Part shown: one piece after another, positions 16,697-24,527 of the stretch | Position numbering within the stretch: the first letter of the stretch is position 1 | Layout of the letters: the number at the start of each line of letters is the position of its first letter | NCBI GenBank assembly: GCA_017620395.1 | Contig: JAFZQJ010000012.1 | Span: 1 to 64,000, forward strand | DNA from: Clostridia bacterium | Lineage (GTDB): Bacteria; Bacillota; Clostridia; Oscillospirales; RGIG8002 | Length of the DNA stretch: 64,000 nt | Direction: 5' to 3' | Notes under the pieces: model-generated | Databases searched by the model: none | Seen by the model: only the letters and a program-made list of their open reading frames with translations | Told to the model about the DNA's origin: nothing | Made by a program: the position numbers and the translations under genes

Positions 16697-18073
16697 TTGC
16701 CAATGCTCAACAGATTCAGGGGCGGCGTGCATCCGCCCTATAACAAGTCGCCGCAGAACGAGCGCGCGATAATCCCGCTTGAGCCGGGCGAAACGCTGAA
16801 GGTGCCGCTCAGTCAGCACATCGGCGCGCCCTGCGTTCCCGTCGTGAACGTCGGGGACGAGGTGCGTCTCGGCCAGGTCATCGGCGAGGTGCCGGAGGGC
16901 AAGCTCGGCGCGAGGGTGCACTCTCCCGTTTCCGGCAGGGTTGCGGGCTTCGAGATGATCCCGCACCAGTCCGGCGGCTTCTGCAAGTGCGTCGTCATCG
17001 AGAACGACGGCAGGGATCTGCTCGATCAGTCCATTCTGCGCGAGCCGCGCGACGTCGACTCCATGACTCCGGAGGAGATATGCGAAGCGGTGCGCCGCGC
17101 CGGCATCGTCGGCATGGGCGGCGCGGGCTTCCCGACCGCGGTCAAGATATCGTCCTGCCGCGGCAAGACGATCGACTACTGCATCGCCAACGGCGCGGAA
17201 TGCGAGCCGTACCTTTCCTGCGACGACCGCGTCATGGTCGAGCGCTCCGAGAAGGTCGTCGGCGGCGTGCTCCTGCTTTCCCGCGCGGTCGGCGCGAAGC
17301 ACACGGTCATCGCCATCGAGAAGAACAAGCCGAACGCGATAAAGTGCATCGAAGCGGCGGCAGCGGCTTCTCCCGGCGGTATAACCGTCGTCCAACTGCC
17401 TGTGAAATACCCGCAGGGCGGCGAAAAGCAGCTCATCAAAGCGATAATGAACAAGCGCGTTCCGGGAGGCAAGCTCCCTGCGGACGTCGGCGCGGCGATA
17501 TTCAACGTGTCGTCCTGCGCCGCATCCTACGACGCGTGCAGATACGATATGCCGCTGGTGACCACCACCGTGACCGTCGCGGGCAGCTGCGTCAAGTCAC
17601 CCGAGAACTTCGAGGCGCGCGTCGGCACGCCCTTCTCGGTGCTGGCTTCGGCGTGCGGCGGCTTCTGCGAGAACCCCGCGAAGGTGATAAGCGGCGGCCC
17701 GATGACCGGCGCCGCGCTCAGCACGCTTGAAACGCCCGTCACGAAAACCACCACCGGTCTGATAACCTTCACCGAGGCGGAGGTCAAAGGCGAATACAAC
17801 GGCGCCTGCATCCGCTGCGGCAAGTGCGTGACCGTCTGCCCGATGAACTTAAGTCCGCTGCTCTTCGCCGCCTACGGCGAGGTCAACAACGTCGACGCGC
17901 TGCGCCGCTATCACGTCAAGGACTGCATCGAATGCGGCTGCTGCGCCTACGTCTGCACCGGCCGCGTGCCGCTGCTCGCGCGCATCCGCGCCGGCAAGGC
18001 GCGCGTCGCGATAGCGGAGCAGGAGGAAAAAGAAAAAGCCGCGCAGGCGGCGGCAAAGGAGGCGGCGAAATGA
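16697..18073 (+). CDS. rnfC: Rnf complex subunit RnfC
   Basis: Peripheral subunit of the Rnf complex, which couples electron transfer between ferredoxin and NAD+ to ion export across the membrane. RnfC is the NADH-facing subunit. It has an N-terminal barrel-sandwich region (HSPVSGRVAGFE), the nucleotide/FMN-type segment GMGGAGFPTAVKI near residue 139, an SLBB-like region, and two ferredoxin motifs, CIRCGKCVTVCP (about 371) and CIECGCCAYVC (about 410). The Lys/Ala-rich C terminus is short. The start is either TTG at 16697 or ATG at 16703; AAGAGGTGA lies just upstream of both. First gene of rnfCDGEAB; its stop overlaps the rnfD start (ATGA). Confidence 0.96.
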   Translation: MPMLNRFRGGVHPPYNKSPQNERAIIPLEPGETLKVPLSQHIGAPCVPVVNVGDEVRLGQVIGEVPEGKLGARVHSPVSGRVAGFEMIPHQSGGFCKCVVIENDGRDLLDQSILREPRDVDSMTPEEICEAVRRAGIVGMGGAGFPTAVKISSCRGKTIDYCIANGAECEPYLSCDDRVMVERSEKVVGGVLLLSRAVGAKHTVIAIEKNKPNAIKCIEAAAAASPGGITVVQLPVKYPQGGEKQLIKAIMNKRVPGGKLPADVGAAIFNVSSCAASYDACRYDMPLVTTTVTVAGSCVKSPENFEARVGTPFSVLASACGGFCENPAKVISGGPMTGAALSTLETPVTKTTTGLITFTEAEVKGEYNGACIRCGKCVTVCPMNLSPLLFAAYGEVNNVDALRRYHVKDCIECGCCAYVCTGRVPLLARIRAGKARVAIAEQEEKEKAAQAAAKEAAK

Positions 18074-19113
18074 TCGATAACGAAAACAAGGTCACCGTTT
18101 CCGAAAAAATGCTGACCGTCACGCTCCCGCCGCACATCCGCGAGAACGAAGGCACCGCCCGCGTCATGGGCTGCGTGCTGCTCCCGCTGCTCTGCGTCGT
18201 CGCGCTTTCGACGTATTACTACGGGCCGCGCGTGGTGATCATCACCGCGATAAGCGTGCTTTCCTGCGTGCTCAGCGAGTGGCTGTATCAGCGGCTGACG
18301 ATGAAGAAATGCACGGTCGGAGACCTCTCCGCCGTCGTCACCGGCACGCTGCTGGCGTGTACTCTGCCGCCGTCCATCCCCGTGTGGATGCCGATAGTCG
18401 GAGGCGTATTCGCGATAGTGATAGTCAAGCAGGTGTTCGGCGGCATCGGCAGGAACTTCATGAATCCCGCGCTCGCCGCGAGAGCGTTCATGATGCTGTC
18501 GTGGCCGGCGTCCTTCAACACATGGCCGCCGGTGCATACGCACCTGTCGCTTTTCAAGTCGATGCCGGATCTGATCACCTCCGCGACTCCGCTCGCCTCG
18601 CTGAAGGCGGGAGAACAGCCTGCGGAAGATCTGCTTCAGCTCTTCATCGGCGAACGCGCCGGCAGCATCGGCGAGACCGCCGCGGTCATACTCATCGCCG
18701 GCGGACTGCTCCTGCTCGTCACGCGCGTGATAACCTGGCACATCCCCGCGGCGTACATAGGCACGGTCGCGGCGATCGCGCTGATATTCCCAAGAGTTTC
18801 CTATATGCCGCTCGGAACGTACGTTCTGACCGAGATAATGTCCGGCGGCGTGCTGCTCGGCGCGATTTATATGGCGACCGACTATTCCACCGCGCCCGTC
18901 CACCCCGTCGGCAAGATAATATTCGGCGTCGGGTGCGGCGCACTGACGATGTTCATGCGCTACAAGGGCAGCGGCCCCGAATCCGTCTGCTTCGCGATCC
19001 TTGTGATGAACTGCTTTACCTGGATGATAGACCGCGCCACCGCGCCGGTCCGTCTGCGCGATAACTGGACGAAAATTAAGGCGAAGTTCGCCCGGAAGGG
19101 GGCGGCGCGATGA
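18070..19113 (+). CDS. rnfD: Rnf complex subunit RnfD
   Basis: Integral membrane subunit of Rnf, homologous to NqrB, 347 residues with about eight to ten transmembrane helices. The segment DLITSATPLASLK contains the SATPL motif whose Thr carries covalent FMN in the family. NPALAARAFMML and YMATDYSTAPVHPVGK are also family-typical. The ATG at 18070 overlaps the rnfC stop by 4 bp and has AAAGGAGG upstream inside rnfC. A longer frame from 17824 would read through rnfC in another phase and is not credible. It overlaps rnfG by 4 bp, implying tight translational coupling. Confidence 0.96.
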   Translation: MIDNENKVTVSEKMLTVTLPPHIRENEGTARVMGCVLLPLLCVVALSTYYYGPRVVIITAISVLSCVLSEWLYQRLTMKKCTVGDLSAVVTGTLLACTLPPSIPVWMPIVGGVFAIVIVKQVFGGIGRNFMNPALAARAFMMLSWPASFNTWPPVHTHLSLFKSMPDLITSATPLASLKAGEQPAEDLLQLFIGERAGSIGETAAVILIAGGLLLLVTRVITWHIPAAYIGTVAAIALIFPRVSYMPLGTYVLTEIMSGGVLLGAIYMATDYSTAPVHPVGKIIFGVGCGALTMFMRYKGSGPESVCFAILVMNCFTWMIDRATAPVRLRDNWTKIKAKFARKGAAR

Positions 19114-19862
19114 AGATCTTCAAGAATCAGATCCTCAAGCTCTGTGTGTCCCTCTTCGTGATAACGGCGGTCGTTTCGCTCGCGCTCGCGGGCGTAAACG
19201 CGCTGACGAAGGACCGCATCGCCGCGCTCGAGGGCGAGGCGGAGTTCAACACGATCCGCCAGTTCTACGACTACGACGCGGTCTTCGAGAAGCTCGCTCT
19301 CGGCGACGGCACCGAATACTTCGCGGCGTATAAGCCCGCGAACGCGGAGGGCGAAACGCCCGCGCCGCAGGAGCCTGCGTCCGACGCCGCGGAGCAGTCT
19401 TCGGAGGAATCCTCCGAAACCCCCGCGTCTTCGGAAGAGTCGTCGGAAGCGTCTTCGGAAGAGTCGTCGGCTTCGCCCGAAACGCCGTCCGAACCCGAAA
19501 CGCCCGCGCAGGATAACGCCTCCGGCGAAAAGGGCGAGCTGCTCGGCTATGCCGTTACGGTCTCCGAGAACGGCTACGGCGGCGAGATAAAGATGCTCGT
19601 CTGCTTCGACAAGTTCGGGCAGGTAAACGGTATGGGCGTGATCTCGATGTCAGAAACGAACGGCGTAGGCACGCGCATCACCGGCGAAGGCTTCTTCGAT
19701 CAGTTCACCGGCAAGTCCGCTCCCTTCAAGTTCGTCAAGGGCACGCCCTCCGGTAAGAACGATATAGCCGCCATCACCGGAGCGAGCATATCCTCCAAGG
19801 CGGCGGTCGGCGCGGTCAACAAGGCGTTCGTCCTGCTGTCCGACCTGTTCATAGAAGGTTAG
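19110..19862 (+). CDS. rnfG: Rnf complex subunit RnfG with Ser/Glu-rich insert
   Basis: Membrane-anchored extracytoplasmic FMN subunit of Rnf, 250 residues. One N-terminal transmembrane helix (about 8-28) is followed by an FMN-binding domain. The flavinylation site near the C terminus reads DIAAITGASISSK, so the usual S/T-G-A-T ends in Ser. Between about residues 75 and 140 lies a low-complexity insert rich in Ser, Glu, Pro and Ala (many SSEESSE runs) that splits the domain. Its DNA shows repeated TCTTCGGAAGAGTCG-like units. An ApbE-type flavin transferase would be needed but is not in the window. The ATG overlaps the rnfD stop. Confidence 0.94.
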   Translation: MKIFKNQILKLCVSLFVITAVVSLALAGVNALTKDRIAALEGEAEFNTIRQFYDYDAVFEKLALGDGTEYFAAYKPANAEGETPAPQEPASDAAEQSSEESSETPASSEESSEASSEESSASPETPSEPETPAQDNASGEKGELLGYAVTVSENGYGGEIKMLVCFDKFGQVNGMGVISMSETNGVGTRITGEGFFDQFTGKSAPFKFVKGTPSGKNDIAAITGASISSKAAVGAVNKAFVLLSDLFIEG

Positions 19863-19873
19863 GGGGCGGCGTT

Positions 19874-21334
19874 ATGAAGAAGAACAACTACGGCAAGATC
19901 CTGAAAGACGGAATCATAACTCAGAACCCCGTGCTCGTGCAGGTGCTCGGCATGTGCCCGACGCTGGCGGTCTCCACGCAGCTGATGAACGGACTCGGTA
20001 TGGGAGTCGCGGTCACGGCGGTGCTTATCTGCTCCAACCTGTTCATATCCCTGCTGCGCAAGGTCATCGACAAGCGCATCAGGATCGCCTCCTTCATCGT
20101 CATAATCGCGGGATTCGTGACGATGGTCGAAATGCTCATGAAGGCGTTCCTGCCCTCGCTTTCGGCGAGCCTGGGCGTCTATATCCCGCTGATAGTCGTC
20201 AACTGCATAATCCTCGCCCGCGCCGAAGCCTTCGCGAGCCGCAACAAGCCTCTGCCGTCGGTCGTCGACGGTCTCGCCTGCGGACTCGGCTTCACCGGCG
20301 CGATATGCATAGTTTCAACGATCCGCGAGGTGCTCGGCACCGGCGCGCTGCTCGGCTACGACTTCAAGCTCATTCCGCCGATAATGATATTCTCGCTCGC
20401 GCCCGGCGGTCTGCTGGTGCTCGGTCTGGTCATGGCGTTCTGCGCCTGGATAAGCAAGCGCCGCAAGGCGAAGGCGGCTCCCGCCGGAGAAGCGGCCGCG
20501 CCCGAAGAAGCAAAAGCGGAAAAACCGGCGGAGCCGGAGATCAAGCCCGCCGCGAATGAGCCGCAGCTTGAGAAAGCAACGGTCAAGCCGCTTATAACAG
20601 TAGTGGAAACGAAGGCCGCGGAAGCGGCGGAGGAAATAGCTCCCGCCGAGGCCTCCCCTGTGCAAGGGGAGGTGTCGCCGCAGGCGACGGAGGGGTTGTT
20701 GACTTCCGATAAGCCGCAGCCCGCGGAAGAGGCGGAATCCGCCGATACCGGCGTTCCGCAGGAGGAAGGGGATTCCCCGTCGGCTTCGCCTCCCCGGAAT
20801 GACAGCGAACCCGCGCCCGCGGCCGAACCCGAACCCGCGGCTGAAACCGCCGAAGGCGGAGCTCCCTCAGACGAGGGAGCTGTCGAGGACGGCTTGCCGT
20901 CCGAGACTGAGGGAGGGAACGCCGCCCCCGCCTCCGACGAGATAACCTACGCCTCCGAAGAGGAGCGCGAAGCGGCGCTCGCCGAGGCGCTCCGCTACTT
21001 CGGCGGAGCCGAAACCGAAACCGGCTATGCCGGCGGAGCCGAAACGGCGGAAGAGCTCGCTCCAGCCGCGGGCTCCCCTGTGCAAGGGGAGGTGCCGCCG
21101 CAGACGGCGGAGGGGTTGTTGACTTCCGAGCCGCAGTCCGCGGAAGCGGCGGACTCTGTCATCCCGAATCCGCAGGGTGAGGGATCCCCCGCCGACGCCG
21201 GCGCTTCCAAGCCCGAAGCGAAACCCGCCGCGAACACCCAACTCACCTTCGACACGGAGGAGGACGGCCTCGAGCCGCCGTCCTTCATGACGGAGCCGGT
21301 GACGCGTCAGCGCGATAAGAAGGAGGGACGTTAG
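19874..21334 (+). CDS. rnfE: Rnf complex subunit RnfE with a long repeat-derived tail
   Basis: Integral membrane subunit of Rnf. Residues 1-205 are a normal RnfE (NPVLVQVLGMCPTLAVS, six predicted helices, IPLIVVNCIILARAEAFAS). The protein then continues for about 280 Ala/Glu/Pro-rich residues that no ordinary RnfE of 200-230 residues has. This tail is translated from at least five units of palindromic repeats also found between genes in this window. They sit in frame and without a stop. The final segment SFMTEPVTRQRDKKEGR is charged. A GGGGG site precedes the ATG; the rnfA ribosome binding site lies in the tail's last codons. The core call is secure, the tail's role unknown. Confidence 0.95.
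   Translation: MKKNNYGKILKDGIITQNPVLVQVLGMCPTLAVSTQLMNGLGMGVAVTAVLICSNLFISLLRKVIDKRIRIASFIVIIAGFVTMVEMLMKAFLPSLSASLGVYIPLIVVNCIILARAEAFASRNKPLPSVVDGLACGLGFTGAICIVSTIREVLGTGALLGYDFKLIPPIMIFSLAPGGLLVLGLVMAFCAWISKRRKAKAAPAGEAAAPEEAKAEKPAEPEIKPAANEPQLEKATVKPLITVVETKAAEAAEEIAPAEASPVQGEVSPQATEGLLTSDKPQPAEEAESADTGVPQEEGDSPSASPPRNDSEPAPAAEPEPAAETAEGGAPSDEGAVEDGLPSETEGGNAAPASDEITYASEEEREAALAEALRYFGGAETETGYAGGAETAEELAPAAGSPVQGEVPPQTAEGLLTSEPQSAEAADSVIPNPQGEGSPADAGASKPEAKPAANTQLTFDTEEDGLEPPSFMTEPVTRQRDKKEGR
20651..21191 (+). repeat. Palindromic repeat units embedded in frame in rnfE
   Basis: Five units lie inside the coding tail. A pair of CTCCCCTGTGCAAGGGGAG units lies at 20651-20707 and 21071-21127. 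A GGGGATTCC...GGAATGACAG unit lies at 20764-20805. A CTCCCTCAGACGAGGGAGC unit lies at 20861-20917, matching the inverted unit at 57357-57414 at both ends but not in the central stem. A GTCATCCCGA...GGGATCCCCC unit lies at 21157-21191. All are read without stop codons. Confidence 0.85.
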
Positions 21335-21336
21335 TT

Positions 21337-21915
21337 ATGGCAAAGCTTATTCCCATAATCCTCGGCGCGATACTGATAGAGAACTACGTTCTCGTGCGCT
21401 TTATGGGCATGTGCCCCTTCCTCGGCGTATCCAAAAACACAAAGACCGCGTTCGGTATGGGATGCGCGGTCATATTCACGATAACGATATCCTCGGCGGT
21501 GACCTACGCGCTGAACACCTACGTTCTCAAGCCGCTGAATATCGAATACCTGCAGACGATCGCGTTCATCCTCGTCATCGCGTCCATGGTGCAGCTCGTC
21601 GAGCTTGCGCTGGCGAAGTTCATTCCCGCGCTCTACGAAGCGCTCGGCATCTACCTGCCGCTGATAACGACGAACTGCGCCGTGCTCGGCTCCGCGCTGC
21701 TCGCGGTGCAGAGGGAGTATAATTTCCTCGAGAGCGTCGTCTTCGGATTCTCCGTCGCGCTCGGCTTCATGCTCGTGCTGGTGATATTCTCCACCATCCG
21801 CGAGCGTATCGATATGAGCAACGTGCCGGAGTCCTTCAAGGGCCTGCCCTCCACCCTGATCGCCGCGGCGCTCGTGTCGCTGGCGTTCATGGGCTTCAGC
21901 GGCCTTGCGCTGTAA
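21337..21915 (+). CDS. rnfA: Rnf complex subunit RnfA
   Basis: Integral membrane subunit of Rnf, homologous to RnfE and NqrE, 192 residues with six predicted helices. Family signatures are ENYVLVRFMGMCPFLGVS at residues 10-27 and IYLPLITTNCAVLGSAL at about 107-123. In the family the conserved Cys in these two motifs sit together with those of RnfE near a membrane-embedded iron centre. The ATG follows the rnfE stop by 2 bp, and AAGGAGG lies in the last rnfE codons. It is followed by rnfB after 12 bp. Length and sequence are ordinary, unlike rnfE and rnfG. Confidence 0.97.
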   Translation: MAKLIPIILGAILIENYVLVRFMGMCPFLGVSKNTKTAFGMGCAVIFTITISSAVTYALNTYVLKPLNIEYLQTIAFILVIASMVQLVELALAKFIPALYEALGIYLPLITTNCAVLGSALLAVQREYNFLESVVFGFSVALGFMLVLVIFSTIRERIDMSNVPESFKGLPSTLIAAALVSLAFMGFSGLAL

Positions 21916-21927
21916 GGGGGTAGTAAT

Positions 21928-22704
21928 ATGAAAGAACTGCTCATACCCTTCGCCGTTATCGGCGCGATCGGCGCCTTTTTCGGCCTGATGCTCGGCGTCG
22001 CCGCTAAGTTCTGGAAGGTCGAGAAGGACGAGCGCATCGACCGCATCCTCGGCCACCTGCCCGGCGCGAACTGCGGCGGCTGCGGCTTCTCCGGCTGCGG
22101 CGCCTTCGCGGAAGCGGTCGTCAAGGGCGACGCGTCCTGCGACGGCTGCAAGGTCTGCGACGAGGCCGCGCATAACAGCATCCACGAAATAATGGGCGTC
22201 AGCGGCGGCGAATACAAGCCGCACGCCTCCTGCGTCGCCTGCCACGGCACCTCCGCGAAGCAGCGCCAGGAATTCAAGGGCGCGCTCGACTGCCTGTCCG
22301 TTGCGAAGATCGGCGGCGACAAGCTCTGCCCCTACGCCTGCATCGGCCTCGGCAGCTGCGTGCAGTCCTGCAAGTTCGACGCCATACACGTCGTCAACGG
22401 CGTCGCCGTCGTAGACGACGAGAAGTGCACCGCCTGCGGCGCCTGCGTCCGCGCCTGCCCGAAGCGCCTGATAAAGATCCAGCCGAAGGACAGCGTTTTC
22501 GTCGGCTGCTCCTCCCGCGACGCCGGCAAGCGCGTCCGCGAGCTCTGCGACCGCGGCTGCATCGGCTGCCGCATCTGCGAAAAGACCTGCGAGCACGACG
22601 CGATCCACGTCGTCGACAACCTCGCGGTCATAGATCAGTCCAAGTGCACCGCCTGTGGCAAGTGTATAGAGAAATGTCCAAAAAAGGTTTTAATGAGAGC
22701 TTAA
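21928..22704 (+). CDS. rnfB: Rnf complex subunit RnfB, multi-cluster ferredoxin
   Basis: Electron-input subunit of Rnf that accepts electrons from reduced ferredoxin. 258 residues: an N-terminal transmembrane helix (about 5-27), then a four-Cys Fe-S domain (NCGGCGFSGCGAF with later CDGCKVC). These are followed by ferredoxin-type [4Fe-4S] motifs including CTACGACVRACP, CIGCRICEKTC and CTACGKCIEKCP. It is the last gene of the operon, and repeat units start about 10 bp after its stop, with no clear terminator. A GGGGG site lies before the ATG. The C-D-G-E-A-B order matches clostridial rnf operons. Confidence 0.97.
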   Translation: MKELLIPFAVIGAIGAFFGLMLGVAAKFWKVEKDERIDRILGHLPGANCGGCGFSGCGAFAEAVVKGDASCDGCKVCDEAAHNSIHEIMGVSGGEYKPHASCVACHGTSAKQRQEFKGALDCLSVAKIGGDKLCPYACIGLGSCVQSCKFDAIHVVNGVAVVDDEKCTACGACVRACPKRLIKIQPKDSVFVGCSSRDAGKRVRELCDRGCIGCRICEKTCEHDAIHVVDNLAVIDQSKCTACGKCIEKCPKKVLMRA

Positions 22705-23012
22705 CGCGGCGCTGTCCGGCGGCAGAGCGAACCGTAGGGACGAGCATTGCTCGTCCGCGCATTCACGCACTCACGCCTGTCATCCCGAGCGAAGCGAGGG
22801 ACCCCACACCTTTCGCAGCCGTCTGCATAGGGCGGGGGATTCCTCGTCGGCGGCTTCGCCGGCTCCTCGGAATGACAGAGCGCCGCTGAAACCGTAGGGA
22901 CGAGCATTGCTCGCCCGCAAACGCTTCCGTCAGTACCCGCGCGGCAACGTAAAAGCGGGCTTCGCCCGCCGCCCGCGCATCAACTTTCAGCCGTATCAAA
23001 AAGGAGAAACCA
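22705..23012. repeat. Intergenic repeat block after rnfB
   Basis: No gene is visible. A CGTAGGGACGAGCATTGC unit (22731-22760), a GTCATCCCGAGCG unit (22778-22810), a GGGGATTCC...GGAATGACAG unit (22835-22878) and a second CGTAGGGACGAGC unit (22891-22915) lie in tandem. The last 30 bp carry the ribosome binding site of the next gene. Confidence 0.75.
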
Positions 23013-24458
23013 TTGGCATACCGTAACAGTTACAACTACAAAGGCGGATCGAAGAAGGTCAGAGACTCCCGCCGCGTCAAGCGCGGAATGCGCATCGCGG
23101 GGTGGACGGTGCTTTGGCTCTTCGTCGGTATGCTCATAACGCATCTGATATTCTCCGTCGCGTCGAAGTCCGGCGAGAGGCTTGCTGAACTGGACAGTCA
23201 GGGCATACCGCCGATAGCCTCGCCGACGGAGGAGATAAACTCGCGGCTCACCGCCGCGTGCTGGTGCGGAGGCAATTTCACCGATTCCTACTATACCGAC
23301 CGCCTTATCGCCATGCTCAAACGCAAAGGGATAACCGAGGCGGTGCTGGATATCAAGCCGGAGAGCGGAGTCCTCGCATACGCGAGCGCCCTGCCCGCCG
23401 CGCGGCGGCTCGGCGCCGTGCCGGAAAACGTGCCGGAGCTTGACCGCATAATCGTAAAGTTCAAAAACGCCGGCATAAGAATCATCGCCCGTATGTCGCT
23501 CTACGTCGACGACCTCGCCGCGACGGATCTGAAGCACTGCGCAGTAGAATCGCGCGAGGTGACCGAAACCGAGGTCGACGAAGAGGGCAACGAGACGACC
23601 GTCGTGCGCAACGAGAAGGTCGACGCGATCTGGCGTGACAGAAACGGGCACGCCTGGCTCAGCCCCTTCGATCCCGCCGCGGCCGAATACGCCCGCGACC
23701 TCCTCGTCGAGCTCGCGCAGGGCGGAGTCGACGCCGTTCTCGTCGATAACGTGCGCTTCCCGACAGCTTCGGACGGAGACGACGGGACGGTGATATTCCC
23801 CGATGAGGAGACCGCGGAAATACCGCGGGCCGGCGCGGTCAGACAGAATATCGAGGTCCTTTATTCCGCGGCGAAGTCCGCGGGGATAGAGCTGTACGTG
23901 GCGATGGATACGCCCTTCTGCTGCGGCGAACAGGACGAACGCGCGGGCATAACCTTCAACGTCTTCGGTCTGAAGGCGGACGTCGTCTGTCCGACGGCGA
24001 CGCTCAGCCGCCTTCACGCGGACGGCGTCGCGTCGATCGGCAGATACGCCTTCGGCGACGTGCAGAGCGCGGATCTGCCGGAGCTTTTCGAGGCGATCTG
24101 CGGCGGCCTTCATATGATGCAGGGCGCGCTGGAAGATCCGCCCGCGGTGATGCCGTTCATTCAGGTTTATTCCGATGAAGCGGCGAATATCGAGCTTTCG
24201 CCCGACGACGTCAAGGCGCAGACCGGCGAGCTCGACAAGCGCCATATAAACGGCAGGATACTCTACGGCTCCGCGGAAGAGCTCGGCAGACTGCTTCCCG
24301 ACGCGGAATCCGGCGCCTCCGGCCGTGGCGAAGAATACAGTTCCGCCGAGCCCGACTCCGGCAGCTCCGAGCCGGAATCCCGCAGCTCCGAAAGCGATAC
24401 CGACGTCAAGGTCGTCATGCCGGAGGAGCGGGAAGAGATAACCGAGCCCGACGAATAA
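23013..24458 (+). CDS. DUF4015-like putative glycoside hydrolase, membrane-anchored
   Basis: A 481-residue protein with a basic N terminus, one transmembrane helix (about 30-50) and an extracellular TIM-barrel-like domain. Segments such as ITEAVLDIKPESG, IIARMSLYVDD, DRNGHAWLSPFDPAAAEYA and VDAVLVDNVRFP match the DUF4015 family of putative glycoside hydrolases. The sequence HAWLSPFDP and the Asp before NVRFP fall where such barrels carry active-site residues, but catalysis is unproven. The C-terminal 60 residues are Ser/Glu-rich and disordered. The start is TTG at 23013 with AAAGGAG 7 bp upstream. The substrate is unknown. Confidence 0.85.
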   Translation: MAYRNSYNYKGGSKKVRDSRRVKRGMRIAGWTVLWLFVGMLITHLIFSVASKSGERLAELDSQGIPPIASPTEEINSRLTAACWCGGNFTDSYYTDRLIAMLKRKGITEAVLDIKPESGVLAYASALPAARRLGAVPENVPELDRIIVKFKNAGIRIIARMSLYVDDLAATDLKHCAVESREVTETEVDEEGNETTVVRNEKVDAIWRDRNGHAWLSPFDPAAAEYARDLLVELAQGGVDAVLVDNVRFPTASDGDDGTVIFPDEETAEIPRAGAVRQNIEVLYSAAKSAGIELYVAMDTPFCCGEQDERAGITFNVFGLKADVVCPTATLSRLHADGVASIGRYAFGDVQSADLPELFEAICGGLHMMQGALEDPPAVMPFIQVYSDEAANIELSPDDVKAQTGELDKRHINGRILYGSAEELGRLLPDAESGASGRGEEYSSAEPDSGSSEPESRSSESDTDVKVVMPEEREEITEPDE

Positions 24459-24470
24459 ACAAGCGAAAGC

Positions 24471-24489
24471 ACAGACCGAGTCTGTTTTG
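24471..24489 (+). terminator. Weak intrinsic terminator after the DUF4015-like gene
   Basis: A 6-bp stem ACAGAC / GTCTGT with a 3-nt loop is followed by TTTGAT. It is short and the T run is poor, so termination may be partial. Confidence 0.35.
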
Positions 24490-24527
24490 ATAAAGATCAC
24501 CGGATATACAATTAAGGAGGAACCGAA

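Noticed and set aside
17824-18069. Upstream extension of rnfD
   Set aside because: It overlaps the ferredoxin end of rnfC in another frame. The ATG at 18070 has AAAGGAGG and the usual ATGA coupling.
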